The position numbers and the translations under genes were made by a program. A stretch of DNA of 56,770 bases. Origin: Mycobacterium kyorinense (GTDB lineage: Bacteria > Actinomycetota > Actinomycetes > Mycobacteriales > Mycobacteriaceae). The notes under the pieces were generated by a model. That model was given only the letters and a program-made list of their open reading frames with translations, ran no database searches and was not told where the DNA came from. The stretch spans positions 1-56,770 of the forward strand of contig NZ_LZKJ01000154.1 in NCBI RefSeq assembly GCF_001672775.1, read 5' to 3'. Position 1 is the first letter of the stretch. Each line of letters starts with the position of its first letter. Of the stretch, positions 24,183-33,611 are shown piece by piece.

Positions 24183-24984
24183 GGGAGCGGAGCGCTGGTC
24201 CACCGGAATCAGCTTGCCGAGCGGCTTTTCCGGCGCAATGCAGGCCGTCGGCGGGCTTTTCGCAATGTCTGCTGACGCAGTGAAATTCGTGTTCCGCCGG
24301 CCCTTCCAATGGCGCGAGTTCCTGGAACAGTCGTGGTTCGTCGCGCGCGTCTCATTAGCGCCGACACTGTTGGTGGCCATACCGTTTACCGTGCTGGTCA
24401 GCTTTATTCTCAACATCTTGCTGCGCGAACTCGGTGCTGCCGATCTGTCCGGCGCAGGGGCCGCGTTCGGGGCGGTCACCCAGGTCGGTCCGCTGGTGAC
24501 CGTGTTGATCGTGGCCGGTGCTGGGGCGACGGCGATGTGCGCCGATCTGGGGTCGCGAACCATCCGCGAGGAGATCGACGCGATGGAGGTGCTGGGGATC
24601 AATCCGGTGCAGCGTTTGGTGACGCCACGCATGCTCGCGTCGGGATTAGTTGCCCTGCTGCTCAACAGCCTCGTCGTGATCATCGGAATTCTGGGCGGCT
24701 ACATCTTCTCGGTGTTCGTTCAGGACGTCAATCCCGGTGCGTTCGCGGCGGGCATCACGTTGCTGACCGGAGTGCCCGAAGTAATCATCTCTTGCGTCAA
24801 GGCAGCCCTGTTCGGGGTGATTGCCGGCTTGGTGGCGTGCTATCGGGGCCTGACGGTCACCGGCGGAGGCGCCAAGGCGGTGGGCAACGCCGTCAACGAG
24901 ACTGTGGTGTACGCATTCATGTCGCTCTTTGTCATCAACGTGGTGGTCACCGCCATCGGCATCAGATTCTCGAGCAAGTCATGA
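24172..24984 (+). CDS. yrbEA: YrbE/MlaE-type permease, subunit A of the Mce importer
   Basis: A 270-residue MlaE-family membrane protein. The N-terminal amphipathic stretch and FRRPFQWREFLEQSWFVARVSLAPTLL are typical of YrbEA; four or five hydrophobic helices follow. The conserved EEIDAMEVLGINPVQRLVTPR segment, which contacts the ATPase (MceG/MkL), is present. The ATG at 24172 gives an 11-bp overlap with the thiolase gene. No ATPase is encoded in the window; mycobacteria usually have one MceG elsewhere. Paired with YrbEB (ATGA overlap). Confidence 0.93.
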   Translation: MASKGAERWSTGISLPSGFSGAMQAVGGLFAMSADAVKFVFRRPFQWREFLEQSWFVARVSLAPTLLVAIPFTVLVSFILNILLRELGAADLSGAGAAFGAVTQVGPLVTVLIVAGAGATAMCADLGSRTIREEIDAMEVLGINPVQRLVTPRMLASGLVALLLNSLVVIIGILGGYIFSVFVQDVNPGAFAAGITLLTGVPEVIISCVKAALFGVIAGLVACYRGLTVTGGGAKAVGNAVNETVVYAFMSLFVINVVVTAIGIRFSSKS

Positions 24985-25844
24985 CTGTGCGGACGCTGCG
25001 AGCCACCTACCCTCGGACGTTTCGCGCCCTCGGTCAATGGCGTAAGCCGGTCGGCGCTTTTGCCGAGCTGGGTGATCACACGTTGTTTTACGGCCGGGCG
25101 ATCGGTGGGATGCCGCATGCCGTCATCCATTATCGGCGCGAAGTCATTCGCCTCATCGCCGAAATCAGCATGGGCGCGGGAACTTTGGCGATGATCGGTG
25201 GGACCGTCGTGATCGTCGGGTTCCTGACGCTGGCTGCGGGCGGCACGCTCGCGGTTCAAGGCTATAGCTCGCTGGGCAATATCGGTATCGAAGCGCTGAC
25301 CGGGTTTCTGGCGGCATTCATCAACGTTCGCATCGCGGCGCCGGTGGTTGCCGGGATCGGTTTGGCAGCCACCTTCGGTGCCGGTGTGACTGCACAACTG
25401 GGCGCCATGCGGATCAGCGAAGAGATCGATGCACTGGAGTCCATGGCGATCCGCCCCATCGAGTACTTGGTCAGCACCAGGATCATCGCGGGTCTGATGG
25501 CGATCACCCCTCTTTACAGCATTGCCGTGATTTTGTCCTTCCTTGCCAGCCAATTCACCACGGTCGTGCTGTTCGGCCAATCAAGTGGCCTCTACAACCA
25601 TTACTTCGATACATTCCTGAATCCGATCGACTTGTTGTGGTCGTTCTTGCAGGCCATCCTGATGGCGGTCACCGTCCTGTTGGTACATACCTATTTCGGC
25701 TATTTCGCCTCGGGTGGACCCGAGGGTGTCGGGGTCGCAACGGGCAACGCGGTCCGCACTTCGCTCATCGTGGTGATATCGGTAACGCTGCTGGTTTCGC
25801 TTTCCATCTACGGCTCCAACGGCAATTTCAACCTCTCGGGATAA
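24981..25844 (+). CDS. yrbEB: YrbE/MlaE-type permease, subunit B of the Mce importer
   Basis: A 287-residue MlaE-family protein with about five membrane helices. Features are FYGRAIGGMPHAVIHYRREVIRLIAEIS at the N-terminus, the EEIDALESMAIRPIEYLVSTR coupling segment, and a final helix IVVISVTLLVSLSIYG. Together with YrbEA it forms the inner-membrane channel that Mce proteins feed. Overlaps yrbEA by ATGA and is followed 12 bp later by mceA. Confidence 0.93.
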   Translation: MTVRTLRATYPRTFRALGQWRKPVGAFAELGDHTLFYGRAIGGMPHAVIHYRREVIRLIAEISMGAGTLAMIGGTVVIVGFLTLAAGGTLAVQGYSSLGNIGIEALTGFLAAFINVRIAAPVVAGIGLAATFGAGVTAQLGAMRISEEIDALESMAIRPIEYLVSTRIIAGLMAITPLYSIAVILSFLASQFTTVVLFGQSSGLYNHYFDTFLNPIDLLWSFLQAILMAVTVLLVHTYFGYFASGGPEGVGVATGNAVRTSLIVVISVTLLVSLSIYGSNGNFNLSG

Positions 25845-25856
25845 GGAAAGGATTCG

Positions 25857-27044
25857 ATGCAACACACTGGGATACGCGCACTGACGGGTCTGGCGACCGT
25901 GGCCGTAATCGCTGCGATCGTCGCCGTCGCCGTGGGCTTATTCCAGGGCAGTTTCACCGAAAGCGCACCGATTACCGTGATCTCGTCGCGGGCGGGCCTG
26001 GTGATGAACCCGGACGCCAAGGTGAAGATGCGCGGGGTGCAAGTGGGTAAAGTCGCCTCGATCGAGTCGCGGCCGAACGGTCAAGCGGTTCTTCACCTGG
26101 CGATGTATCCCTCGGAGATGCACTTGATTCCGGACAATGTGCTCGTCAACATCGCATCGCCAACGGTATTCGGCGCCAAGTTCGTCGACCTGGTACCTCC
26201 GGCGGAGCCTTCGCCGAAGTCCCTCCGTGCCGGTCAGGTGCTTCAGGGCCAACACGTCACGGTCGAAATCAACACGGTCTTCCAACGACTCACGTCGGTA
26301 TTGGACAGAATCGATCCGGCCAAGCTCAACGCCACCCTTGGCGCCTTGGCGAAGGCGTTCAGCGGCCGCGGCGACAAGATCGGACAGGCGCTCAGTGACC
26401 TGGATTCTTTTCTGGAGAAGCTGGATCCAAGTTTGTCCGCGCTGAGCCGTGACACTGCACTTCTCCCCGCGGTGGCCGACGCCTACGCCGACGCGGCGCC
26501 GGACCTCGTCAAGACCGTCGACAACGCGACAACGATCAGCAAGTCGATCGTCGACGAGCAACGCAATCTGGACGAATTGTTAATCAGCGCCATCGGTTTG
26601 GCGAATGTCGGCAACGATGTCCTCGGCACCAACCGCCAGCCGCTGACAAATGTGCTACATCTGCTGGTGCCAACCACCGATCTCACCAATCAGTACAACG
26701 AGGCGCTCAACTGCGGCCTCGCCGGCCTCGCCGTATTGTCACATTCTCCGCCGCTGACTGAGCCGGGCATCTACATTTCGGCCACCATTCTGTGGGGCTC
26801 GGAACGTTATCGGTATCCGACGGACCTGCCCAAGGTCGCGGCAACAGGTGGCCCGCAGTGTACGTATCTCCCGAGGCTGCCCTTCAATACCTACGCGAAG
26901 TATGTGGTCGCCGACACCGGCGGCAACCCCTTTAAATACGGGAACCAACAGCTGCTGCTGAACTTCGACGGGCTCAAGCAGTTGCTGTACGGGCCAATTG
27001 AGGGGCCGCCGCGCAACTCCGCTCAGATCGGGCAGCCCGGATGA
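25857..27044 (+). CDS. mceA: Mce family protein A
   Basis: A 395-residue Mce/MlaD protein. There is one N-terminal hydrophobic segment (LATVAVIAAIVAVAVGLF), then an MlaD domain from about residue 38 (ITVISSRAGLVMNPDAKVKMRGVQVGKVASI) and a long helical needle region (residues 130–260), ending in a Mce-typical LLNFDGLKQLLYGP tail. It would form part of the hexameric tube across the periplasm. ATG at 25857 with AAGGAAAG upstream. Position as first of six mce genes identifies it as A, but the mce class (1–4 or other) cannot be set from this view. Confidence 0.92.
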   Translation: MQHTGIRALTGLATVAVIAAIVAVAVGLFQGSFTESAPITVISSRAGLVMNPDAKVKMRGVQVGKVASIESRPNGQAVLHLAMYPSEMHLIPDNVLVNIASPTVFGAKFVDLVPPAEPSPKSLRAGQVLQGQHVTVEINTVFQRLTSVLDRIDPAKLNATLGALAKAFSGRGDKIGQALSDLDSFLEKLDPSLSALSRDTALLPAVADAYADAAPDLVKTVDNATTISKSIVDEQRNLDELLISAIGLANVGNDVLGTNRQPLTNVLHLLVPTTDLTNQYNEALNCGLAGLAVLSHSPPLTEPGIYISATILWGSERYRYPTDLPKVAATGGPQCTYLPRLPFNTYAKYVVADTGGNPFKYGNQQLLLNFDGLKQLLYGPIEGPPRNSAQIGQPG

Positions 27045-28075
27045 GAGGCTCGTTACGCGCGACGGTGGTGAAGTTCGCGGTCTTCGGGGTCGTGATGGCG
27101 GTGCTGACCGCGTTCCTGTTCTTCATCTTCGGTCAATACCGAACCGGTTCGACGACCGGATATTCGGCGGTGTTCGCCGACGCGTCGCGCCTGAAGACCG
27201 GAGATTCGGTGCGAGTGGCCGGCATTCGGGTGGGGACGGTTGATGGCGTCTCACTGCGCCCGGACAAAAAGGTCCTGGTGAAGTTCAACGCCGACCGCAA
27301 CATCATGCTCACCGAGGGCACCAAGGCTGCCGTTCGCTACCTCAACCTGGTCGGTGATCGCTATCTGGAACTCGTCGACGGCCCGGGGTCGACCAAGCGG
27401 CTGCCGGCCGGCGGCCAGATTCCCGTCGGGCGCACCGCACCGGCGCTCGATCTCGATCTGCTGCTCGGCGGCCTGAAACCCGTTATCCAGGGCTTTAATC
27501 CACAAGACGTGAACGCGCTGACCGCATCGCTCATCCAGATCTTTCAGGGCGAAGGCGGAAACCTGGAGTCGCTGTTTTCGAAGACGACGTCGTTCTCGAA
27601 TGCCCTGGCCGACAACGACCAAACGGTCCAGCAACTCATCGACAACCTCAACACCGTAGTGGCGACCCTTTCAAAGGACGGCGACAAGTTCTCCGGCGCA
27701 ATTGATCGCCTCGAGCAACTGGTCACCGGATTATCGGACGACCGCGACACCATCGGTACGGCGATTGACTCGTTGAGCAACGGAACCGCGTCACTCGCGA
27801 ATCTGCTGTCCAATGCCCGGCCTCCGCTGGCCGGCACGGTGGAACAGCTGAGCCGGGTGGCGCCACTGCTCGACGAGGACAAGGACCGACTCGACGCCAC
27901 AATCCAGAGGATGCCGCAGAACTACCGCAAACTGGTGCGACTGGGCACCATGGGCGCCACCATTCCGTACTACGTCTGCTATTTGACGCTCCGGGGCACC
28001 GATCTCAACGGCAAGACCGTAGTAGCCCCGTTGTTCAGGTCAGAAGCGGGAAGGTGCTCGGAACCCCATGCTTAA
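27041..28075 (+). CDS. mceB: Mce family protein B
   Basis: A 344-residue Mce protein: TM anchor VKFAVFGVVMAVLTAFLFFIF, MlaD domain YSAVFADASRLKTGDSVRVAGIRVGTVDGV, then a coiled helical region, ending with PYYVCYLTLRG and two Cys (YVCYL and GRCSE), a common Mce B ending. ATGA overlap with mceA and an 8-bp overlap with mceC. No proline-rich tail, unlike D, E and F. Confidence 0.92.
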   Translation: MRGSLRATVVKFAVFGVVMAVLTAFLFFIFGQYRTGSTTGYSAVFADASRLKTGDSVRVAGIRVGTVDGVSLRPDKKVLVKFNADRNIMLTEGTKAAVRYLNLVGDRYLELVDGPGSTKRLPAGGQIPVGRTAPALDLDLLLGGLKPVIQGFNPQDVNALTASLIQIFQGEGGNLESLFSKTTSFSNALADNDQTVQQLIDNLNTVVATLSKDGDKFSGAIDRLEQLVTGLSDDRDTIGTAIDSLSNGTASLANLLSNARPPLAGTVEQLSRVAPLLDEDKDRLDATIQRMPQNYRKLVRLGTMGATIPYYVCYLTLRGTDLNGKTVVAPLFRSEAGRCSEPHA

Positions 28076-29186
28076 GTACCGCGGAGTTGGGCTGATCAAG
28101 GCCGGATTCATCGGCGTTGTCGTGATCGTGCTTGTCATCCTGGTTGGCTTGTCGCCCGACCGGCTGGTGTCGTTGGCGACGGCCGTTAGGTATCAGGCGT
28201 TGTTTTCAGAAGCCGGCGGCCTCGCGGCCGGCAACGACGTGACGGTGTCCGGCATCAAGGTCGGCTCGGTGTCGGATGTGTCTCTGCGCCACGGCGATGC
28301 GCTGGTGACGTTCACTCTGAAGGGAAACATCCCGCTCGGGTCAGAGACCACCGCGCACATCAGGACCGGTACGCTGCTGGGCTCGCGGATGCTGACGTTG
28401 GAGTCGGCCGGCGGCGGCATGATGCATCCGAATGCGGTAATCCCGGTGTCGCGTACGTCGTCGCCGTACTCGTTGACCGAAGCCGTCGGCGACCTCACCA
28501 CCAACACCGCCGGGACCAGCACCCAATCGCTGAACCAGTCATTGGACACGTTGTCCGCGACGCTCGACCAGATCGCTCCGCAACTGGGTCCGACCTTTGA
28601 CGGGCTGACCCGGCTGTCGCGAACCCTCAACGGCCGCAATCAATCACTGGGCCAGCTGCTCAAAAGTGCCGGCGATGTCACCGGGATCCTGTCCGAGCGC
28701 AGCCAGCAGGTGAACAAGCTGATCCTCAACTCCGACGATTTGCTCCAGGTCCTGGTAGCGCGGCGGCAGGAGATTGTCGAACTGCTGGCCGCCACGTCGG
28801 CGGTGGCCCAGCAGCTGTCAGGATTGGTGCACGACAACGAGAGCAAATTGGCGCCGACGCTGCAAAGGCTGAATTCGGTGACGGCGATGCTGGAGAAGAA
28901 CCGCGACAACATTGCCAAGGCGCTGCCGGGTCTGGCGAAATTTGAGATCACGCTCGGCGAGGCCGTTTCCAGCATGTATTCGTACTCGGCGTTCGTACCG
29001 AACCTCTCTATTCCGCAAATCTTCGGACCGTTCCTCGAGTATTTGTGGGGGTTCCGTACCTTCGATACCGCCCGTGGTCCGGGTTTCCCGTCGCCCCTAC
29101 CGCGGTCGCTGGTCCCCTTCCCGTACAACGGGATTCCGGAGTGCCCTGGTTGTACCTTGGGCGGGCGGATCGGAGGGACACAATGA
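28068..29186 (+). CDS. mceC: Mce family protein C
   Basis: A 372-residue Mce protein. The membrane anchor is IKAGFIGVVVIVLVILVGL, followed by the MlaD domain YQALFSEAGGLAAGNDVTVSGIKVGSVSDV, then a long helical segment and an ending PFPYNGIPECPGCTLGGR with a CxxC pair. It overlaps mceB by 8 bp and mceD by ATGA. Function as a ring of the Mce hexamer is inferred from family. Confidence 0.92.
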   Translation: MLKYRGVGLIKAGFIGVVVIVLVILVGLSPDRLVSLATAVRYQALFSEAGGLAAGNDVTVSGIKVGSVSDVSLRHGDALVTFTLKGNIPLGSETTAHIRTGTLLGSRMLTLESAGGGMMHPNAVIPVSRTSSPYSLTEAVGDLTTNTAGTSTQSLNQSLDTLSATLDQIAPQLGPTFDGLTRLSRTLNGRNQSLGQLLKSAGDVTGILSERSQQVNKLILNSDDLLQVLVARRQEIVELLAATSAVAQQLSGLVHDNESKLAPTLQRLNSVTAMLEKNRDNIAKALPGLAKFEITLGEAVSSMYSYSAFVPNLSIPQIFGPFLEYLWGFRTFDTARGPGFPSPLPRSLVPFPYNGIPECPGCTLGGRIGGTQ

Positions 29187-30601
29187 TCGCGCGCAACAGG
29201 CTGTCGGTCTGGCTCGCGATCGCCTTGGCGGGACTCGTCGTTGTCGGTGGGGCTGTGCTCGTCCGCAACACGTTCTTTCGGCCCAAGACAATAACGGCGT
29301 ACTTCACTACCACCACCGCGATCTATCCGGGGGACGAGGTGCGCGTCTCCGGTGTGAAGGTCGGCACGATCAAGTCCATCCAACCGGAGGGAACCCGGGC
29401 CAAGATGACCTTGCACGTCGACCACGACGTGCCCATTCCAGCAGACGCGAAAGCAGTGATCGTCGCGCAGAATCTGGTCGCCGCCCGCTACGTTCAGCTC
29501 ACGCCCACGTACCGGGACAGTGGCCCTGTCATGCCCGACGGCGCGACGATACCGGTCGACCGCACCGCGGTACCTGTCGAGTGGGATGAGGTCAAGACCC
29601 AATTGATGCGGCTGGCAACGGATCTGGGACCCAGAAGTGGCGTTTCGGACACGTCGGTAGGGCGGTTCATCGACAGCGCCGCCAACGCATTGGACAACGG
29701 CAACGCCGACAAACTGCGCCAGACGTTGGCCCAACTCTCCGGGGTAGGCCGAATCCTGGCCGACGGCAGCGGCAACATCGTCGATATCATCAAGAATCTA
29801 CAGACCTTCGTCACCACGCTGCGTGACAGCAACGTTCAGGTCGTGCAGTTCAACAACCGGCTGGCCACCCTCACCAGCGTGGTCAACGACAGCAAATCCG
29901 ACTTGGACGCCGCGCTGACCAATCTGTCTACGGCGGTCGGCGAGGTGCAGCGGTTCATCGCGGAAACCCGGGACCAGACCAGCGAGCAGATCGCGCGATT
30001 GGCCGATGCTACCCAGCCGCTCGTCGACCAGCACATGGCGCTGGAGAACATTCTGCACGGCGCGCCGACGGCGATCGCCAACTTCATGAACGACTACAAC
30101 CCGGACACCGGAACTATCAACGGCGGCTTCGGAATCGTACCGTTCGCGAACCCTACCCAGTCGGGTGCGATTGTTCCGTTGCCGATTCCCGGCTGCTCGC
30201 AGCTGGCAAGCGTCGAGAATGTCACGGCGGTCGAAACGGGCAAGCTGTGTGCGCTGTTCCTCGGCCCCGGATTGCGGGTGCTCAACTACAACAACCTGCC
30301 CTTCCCCGTCAACCCATTCCTGATGCCGTCGGCGAACCCGGAAAACATCATCTACGCCGAGCCGCGTCTGGCGCCCGGTGGTGAGGGTCCGAAGCCCGGA
30401 GCGCCCGAGATCCCGCCGGCGGTGTCCGCGTACACCGGCCTGCCGGGTGACCCGGTAGGACCCCCCGGAGCGGTGCCGCCGGCGCGGATACCGGGTGCGG
30501 CGATGCCGTTGCCGCCGGCGCCCTCGGTACCGATGGAATCGCCGCCGCCACCGCCACCGCCGCTGCCGGGGCCATTGCCCGCTGAAGGGCCGCAGCCATG
30601 A
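29183..30601 (+). CDS. mceD: Mce family protein D with proline-rich C-terminus
   Basis: A 472-residue Mce protein from the ATG at 29183. TM anchor LAIALAGLVVVGGAVLV, MlaD domain ITAYFTTTTAIYPGDEVRVSGVKVGTIKSI, helical needle to about residue 300, then a globular end with a Cys pair (GCSQLA, KLCALF). The last 70 residues are almost entirely Pro, Gly, Ala (PPPPPPPLPGPLPAEGPQP at the end), likely unstructured and wall-facing. ATGA overlaps on both sides. Confidence 0.92.
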   Translation: MIARNRLSVWLAIALAGLVVVGGAVLVRNTFFRPKTITAYFTTTTAIYPGDEVRVSGVKVGTIKSIQPEGTRAKMTLHVDHDVPIPADAKAVIVAQNLVAARYVQLTPTYRDSGPVMPDGATIPVDRTAVPVEWDEVKTQLMRLATDLGPRSGVSDTSVGRFIDSAANALDNGNADKLRQTLAQLSGVGRILADGSGNIVDIIKNLQTFVTTLRDSNVQVVQFNNRLATLTSVVNDSKSDLDAALTNLSTAVGEVQRFIAETRDQTSEQIARLADATQPLVDQHMALENILHGAPTAIANFMNDYNPDTGTINGGFGIVPFANPTQSGAIVPLPIPGCSQLASVENVTAVETGKLCALFLGPGLRVLNYNNLPFPVNPFLMPSANPENIIYAEPRLAPGGEGPKPGAPEIPPAVSAYTGLPGDPVGPPGAVPPARIPGAAMPLPPAPSVPMESPPPPPPPLPGPLPAEGPQP

Positions 30602-31890
30602 CGGCCCGGGTCGCCGTCCGGCGAGTGCTCGCCATCGGTTGTTGCGTGGTGTTGACCGCAACCGGATGCGCATTTCACGGACTGAATTCACTACCACTGC
30701 CGGGCGCGGTGGGACGCGGGGCGGGTGCCGACACCTATCACGTCGAGGTCAGGAATGTCGGCACGCTGGAGTCGAATTCGCCGGTGATGATCGACGACGT
30801 CATTGTCGGCAGCGTCGGCAAGATGACGCCGAATACGGCGAATGCGGTGAAGGGATGGCACGCCGACGTCGAGATCTCGGTAAAGCGCGATGTCGTCATC
30901 CCCGCCAATGCGGTAGCCAGCATCGGTCAGACGAGCTTGCTCGGGTCGATGCACTTGGAGCTCAATCCGCCGCTCGGTCAGCCGGGGATAGGGCGACTGC
31001 AACCGGGCGCCACCATCCCGCTGAACCGGGCGTCGACGTATCCATCGACAGAGCAAACCCTTTCGTCGCTATCGGTGGTCGTCAACGGTGGCGGGCTGGG
31101 TCAGTTCGGTGAGATCGTCCACAATTTCAGCGCCGCCCTGTCCGGTCGGGCGGGCGCCGTGCGGGATCTGATCACCCGCCTGGACAAATTCGTCGGCACG
31201 TTCGACCAACAGCGTGACAACATCGTCTCGTCCATCCAGGCGCTGAACCAGCTTGCCAGCAAGTTCGCCGCACAGAACGACGTCCTCACTCAAGCGCTGC
31301 GCAAGGTCCCCCCGGCGTTGGAGGTGCTGAACAAAGAGCGGCCGCGCCTGACGGAAGCCCTGGACAAACTTCGGGTCTTCAGCGATACCGCTACCAAGCT
31401 TGTCAATGACAGCCAGGCCGATCTGGTCAAGAACCTGAAAAACCTGGAGCCGACGATCCGAGCGCTGGCCGACGTCGGGCCCGAACTCGGTGCGGCTCTC
31501 GCGCAGTCGGCGGTCTTCCCGTTCACTCAGAATTTCGTCGATCGAGCAGTGCGCGGCGATTACTTCAATGTATTTGCGGAGCTCGACCTTACGATTCCAC
31601 GCCTCAAGCAAGGACCGTTCTTGGGAACCCACTGGGGGCAGCTGAAGGCCATCGAACCACCGGCACCGGGTGACCCGCCTTACCTGAACTACACACTCGA
31701 TCCCTTGCATGCCGGCGCGGGTGCGGCACCACCCGGCACTCCGCCGCCGCCTAACGCTGCGCCGCTGCCTGGCCCTCCGCCACCGGCCGGACCGCCACCG
31801 GGACCGCCGGCGGATGCGCCGTCGCCTGCTACCCCGCCGGGGCCCGCTGTTTTGCCGCCGGGAATCCCGCCGACGGAAGGCGGCGGATAG
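30598..31890 (+). CDS. mceE: Mce family lipoprotein E (LprK-like)
   Basis: A 430-residue Mce protein. The N-terminus is a lipoprotein signal: positively charged start, VLAIGCCVVLTATGCAF, with the lipobox Cys at residue 24, so it would be lipid-anchored. An MlaD domain follows (YHVEVRNVGTLESNSPVMIDDVIVGSVGKM) and then a long helical region. The end is a 60-residue Pro/Gly/Ala tail. This is the E position, as LprK in M. tuberculosis mce1. It ends flush with the start of mceF (TAG then ATG). Confidence 0.92.
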   Translation: MTARVAVRRVLAIGCCVVLTATGCAFHGLNSLPLPGAVGRGAGADTYHVEVRNVGTLESNSPVMIDDVIVGSVGKMTPNTANAVKGWHADVEISVKRDVVIPANAVASIGQTSLLGSMHLELNPPLGQPGIGRLQPGATIPLNRASTYPSTEQTLSSLSVVVNGGGLGQFGEIVHNFSAALSGRAGAVRDLITRLDKFVGTFDQQRDNIVSSIQALNQLASKFAAQNDVLTQALRKVPPALEVLNKERPRLTEALDKLRVFSDTATKLVNDSQADLVKNLKNLEPTIRALADVGPELGAALAQSAVFPFTQNFVDRAVRGDYFNVFAELDLTIPRLKQGPFLGTHWGQLKAIEPPAPGDPPYLNYTLDPLHAGAGAAPPGTPPPPNAAPLPGPPPPAGPPPGPPADAPSPATPPGPAVLPPGIPPTEGGG

Positions 31891-33591
31891 ATGCTGTCGC
31901 GCTTTGTCCGAATCCAGCTGGCGATCTTCGCCACCGTCGGGATCATCGGTGTGGTCGCGATGGTTCTCTTCTACATCCAAGCGCCGACCCTGCTGGGCAT
32001 CGGACGGATGACGGTCACGTTGGAGCTGCCCGCCACCGGAGGCCTCTACCGGTTTTCCAACGTGACTTACCGCGGCGTGCAGGTCGGCAAGGTGACGGCG
32101 GTCAGCCTGACGCCCAACGGCGCGAAAGCGACGCTTTCCCTTAGCAACTCGCCCAAGATCCCGGCAGACCTGCAAGCCGAGGTACGCAGCGTCTCCGCGG
32201 TCGGCGAACAATATGTGGATTTACGGCCGCGAACCGACTCGCCCCCGTATCTGCGCGACGGTTCAGTAATCGCCATGGGCGACACCACGATTCCGCAAGC
32301 AGTCGGGCCCATGCTCGATCAAGTCAGTGCCCTGGTCAACAGCATCCCTAAGAACAAACTCGGTCAGTTACTCGACGAGTCATTCCAGGCGTTCAACGGG
32401 TCCGGTTACGATGTCGGGTCACTTTCGGACTCGTCCGCGCGGATCGCCGGGGACGCCAACGCCGTCGTCGACCGCACCCGCGCTTTGATCGAGGACAGCG
32501 GACCGTTCCTGGAAGCTCAGGCACAGACCACCGATTCGATCAGAGCGTGGGCGCGCAGCTTGGCTGGCATCTCGGATGTGCTGGTCACCGATGATTCGAA
32601 CGTGCGCACCGTGTTGCACGACGGTCCCGGCGCAGCAAAACAAGCGACTGCGCTGCTCGAGCAAGTCAAACCGACGCTCCCTATTCTGCTGGCCAACCTC
32701 ACCACCATTGGCCAGATCGGTGTCACCTACCACCCCGGGCTGGAGCAACTGCTGGTGTTGCTACCGCCACTTGTTGCCGTCGAGCAAACGGCCAACGCCA
32801 CGAACTGGCCGAACGGTTTGGCCCATGGCGACTTCGCACTCACGGTCGACGATCCGCCTATCTGCACGGTCGGCTTCATGCCGCCCAGCCAGTGGCGATC
32901 GCCGGACGACGAAAGCGACATCGACACACCGGACGGGCTGTATTGCAAACTGCCGCAGGATTCGCCACTCTCGGTGCGCGGCGCCCGTAACTACCCGTGC
33001 ATGGACAAGCCCGGCAAGCGCGCGCCGACGGTCGAAATCTGCAAGAGCGACCAGCCATACATGCCGCTGGCGATGCGCCAGCACACGCTTGGTCCGTCCC
33101 CGCTCGACCCAAACCTGCTTTCGCAGGGCATCCCGCCTGATGATCGAGTTACCGTCAACGACAGGATCTTTGGCCCTGTCGAGGGAACACCGCTGCCGCC
33201 GGGGGCGGTCCCGCGCGGCACACCGCCGGGGCCGCGAGGGACCTACGGGCCGCCGGGCCCGGGATACGCTGCGCCGCCGCTGCCGTCATCGGCCACCATG
33301 TCGACGCAAGCCGCTGATTATCCGCCGATAGCGCCGCTGGACGTCCCCGATGTGCCCCCGGCACCGCCGATCGCCGTACCCGCACCGGCTGAGGGACCGA
33401 CTGGCGTTGGGCCGCAGGCGGCTCCGAGTTCGTTCGGAGACAAGGCTTCTCAACCGCGACCCGCCGTCGCGGTCGCCCAGTACGACCCACGTACCGGTCG
33501 ATATGTCGGTGGCGACGGCCACCTATACCAGCAGTCAGATTTGGTGAAGTCGGCTGGGGCCAAAAAGTGGCAGGACTTGCTCCCCACCTGA
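31891..33591 (+). CDS. mceF: Mce family protein F with long Pro-rich C-terminus
   Basis: A 566-residue Mce protein, longer than A–C. Anchor IQLAIFATVGIIGVVAMVLFY, MlaD domain MTVTLELPATGGLYRFSNVTYRGVQVGKVTAV, a central helical region, a Cys-containing globular part (about 320–400: CTVGF, YCKL, YPCMDKPG, EICKSD), and a proline-rich tail ending in YDPRTGRYVGGDGHLYQQSDL, a motif shared by many Mce F proteins. It is the last gene of the operon; the 20 bp to the convergent stop at 33612 show no clear terminator. Confidence 0.92.
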   Translation: MLSRFVRIQLAIFATVGIIGVVAMVLFYIQAPTLLGIGRMTVTLELPATGGLYRFSNVTYRGVQVGKVTAVSLTPNGAKATLSLSNSPKIPADLQAEVRSVSAVGEQYVDLRPRTDSPPYLRDGSVIAMGDTTIPQAVGPMLDQVSALVNSIPKNKLGQLLDESFQAFNGSGYDVGSLSDSSARIAGDANAVVDRTRALIEDSGPFLEAQAQTTDSIRAWARSLAGISDVLVTDDSNVRTVLHDGPGAAKQATALLEQVKPTLPILLANLTTIGQIGVTYHPGLEQLLVLLPPLVAVEQTANATNWPNGLAHGDFALTVDDPPICTVGFMPPSQWRSPDDESDIDTPDGLYCKLPQDSPLSVRGARNYPCMDKPGKRAPTVEICKSDQPYMPLAMRQHTLGPSPLDPNLLSQGIPPDDRVTVNDRIFGPVEGTPLPPGAVPRGTPPGPRGTYGPPGPGYAAPPLPSSATMSTQAADYPPIAPLDVPDVPPAPPIAVPAPAEGPTGVGPQAAPSSFGDKASQPRPAVAVAQYDPRTGRYVGGDGHLYQQSDLVKSAGAKKWQDLLPT

Positions 33592-33611
33592 AGCCGAGCA
33601 CGGACGCTCGA

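Noticed and set aside
24960..24975. AGATTCTCGAGC near the end of yrbEA as another copy of the GAGAAT-type operator
   Set aside because: It lies in coding sequence, has only one arm, and no promoter is expected there.
24172..33591. Assignment of the mce operon to mce4 because it is next to FadE, SDR and ferredoxin genes
   Set aside because: The gene order (ALDH, CoA-transferase, HMGCS-like/DUF35 and thiolase directly upstream; Mam genes reversed) does not fit the mce4 locus as I know it. Class assignment needs a phylogeny.
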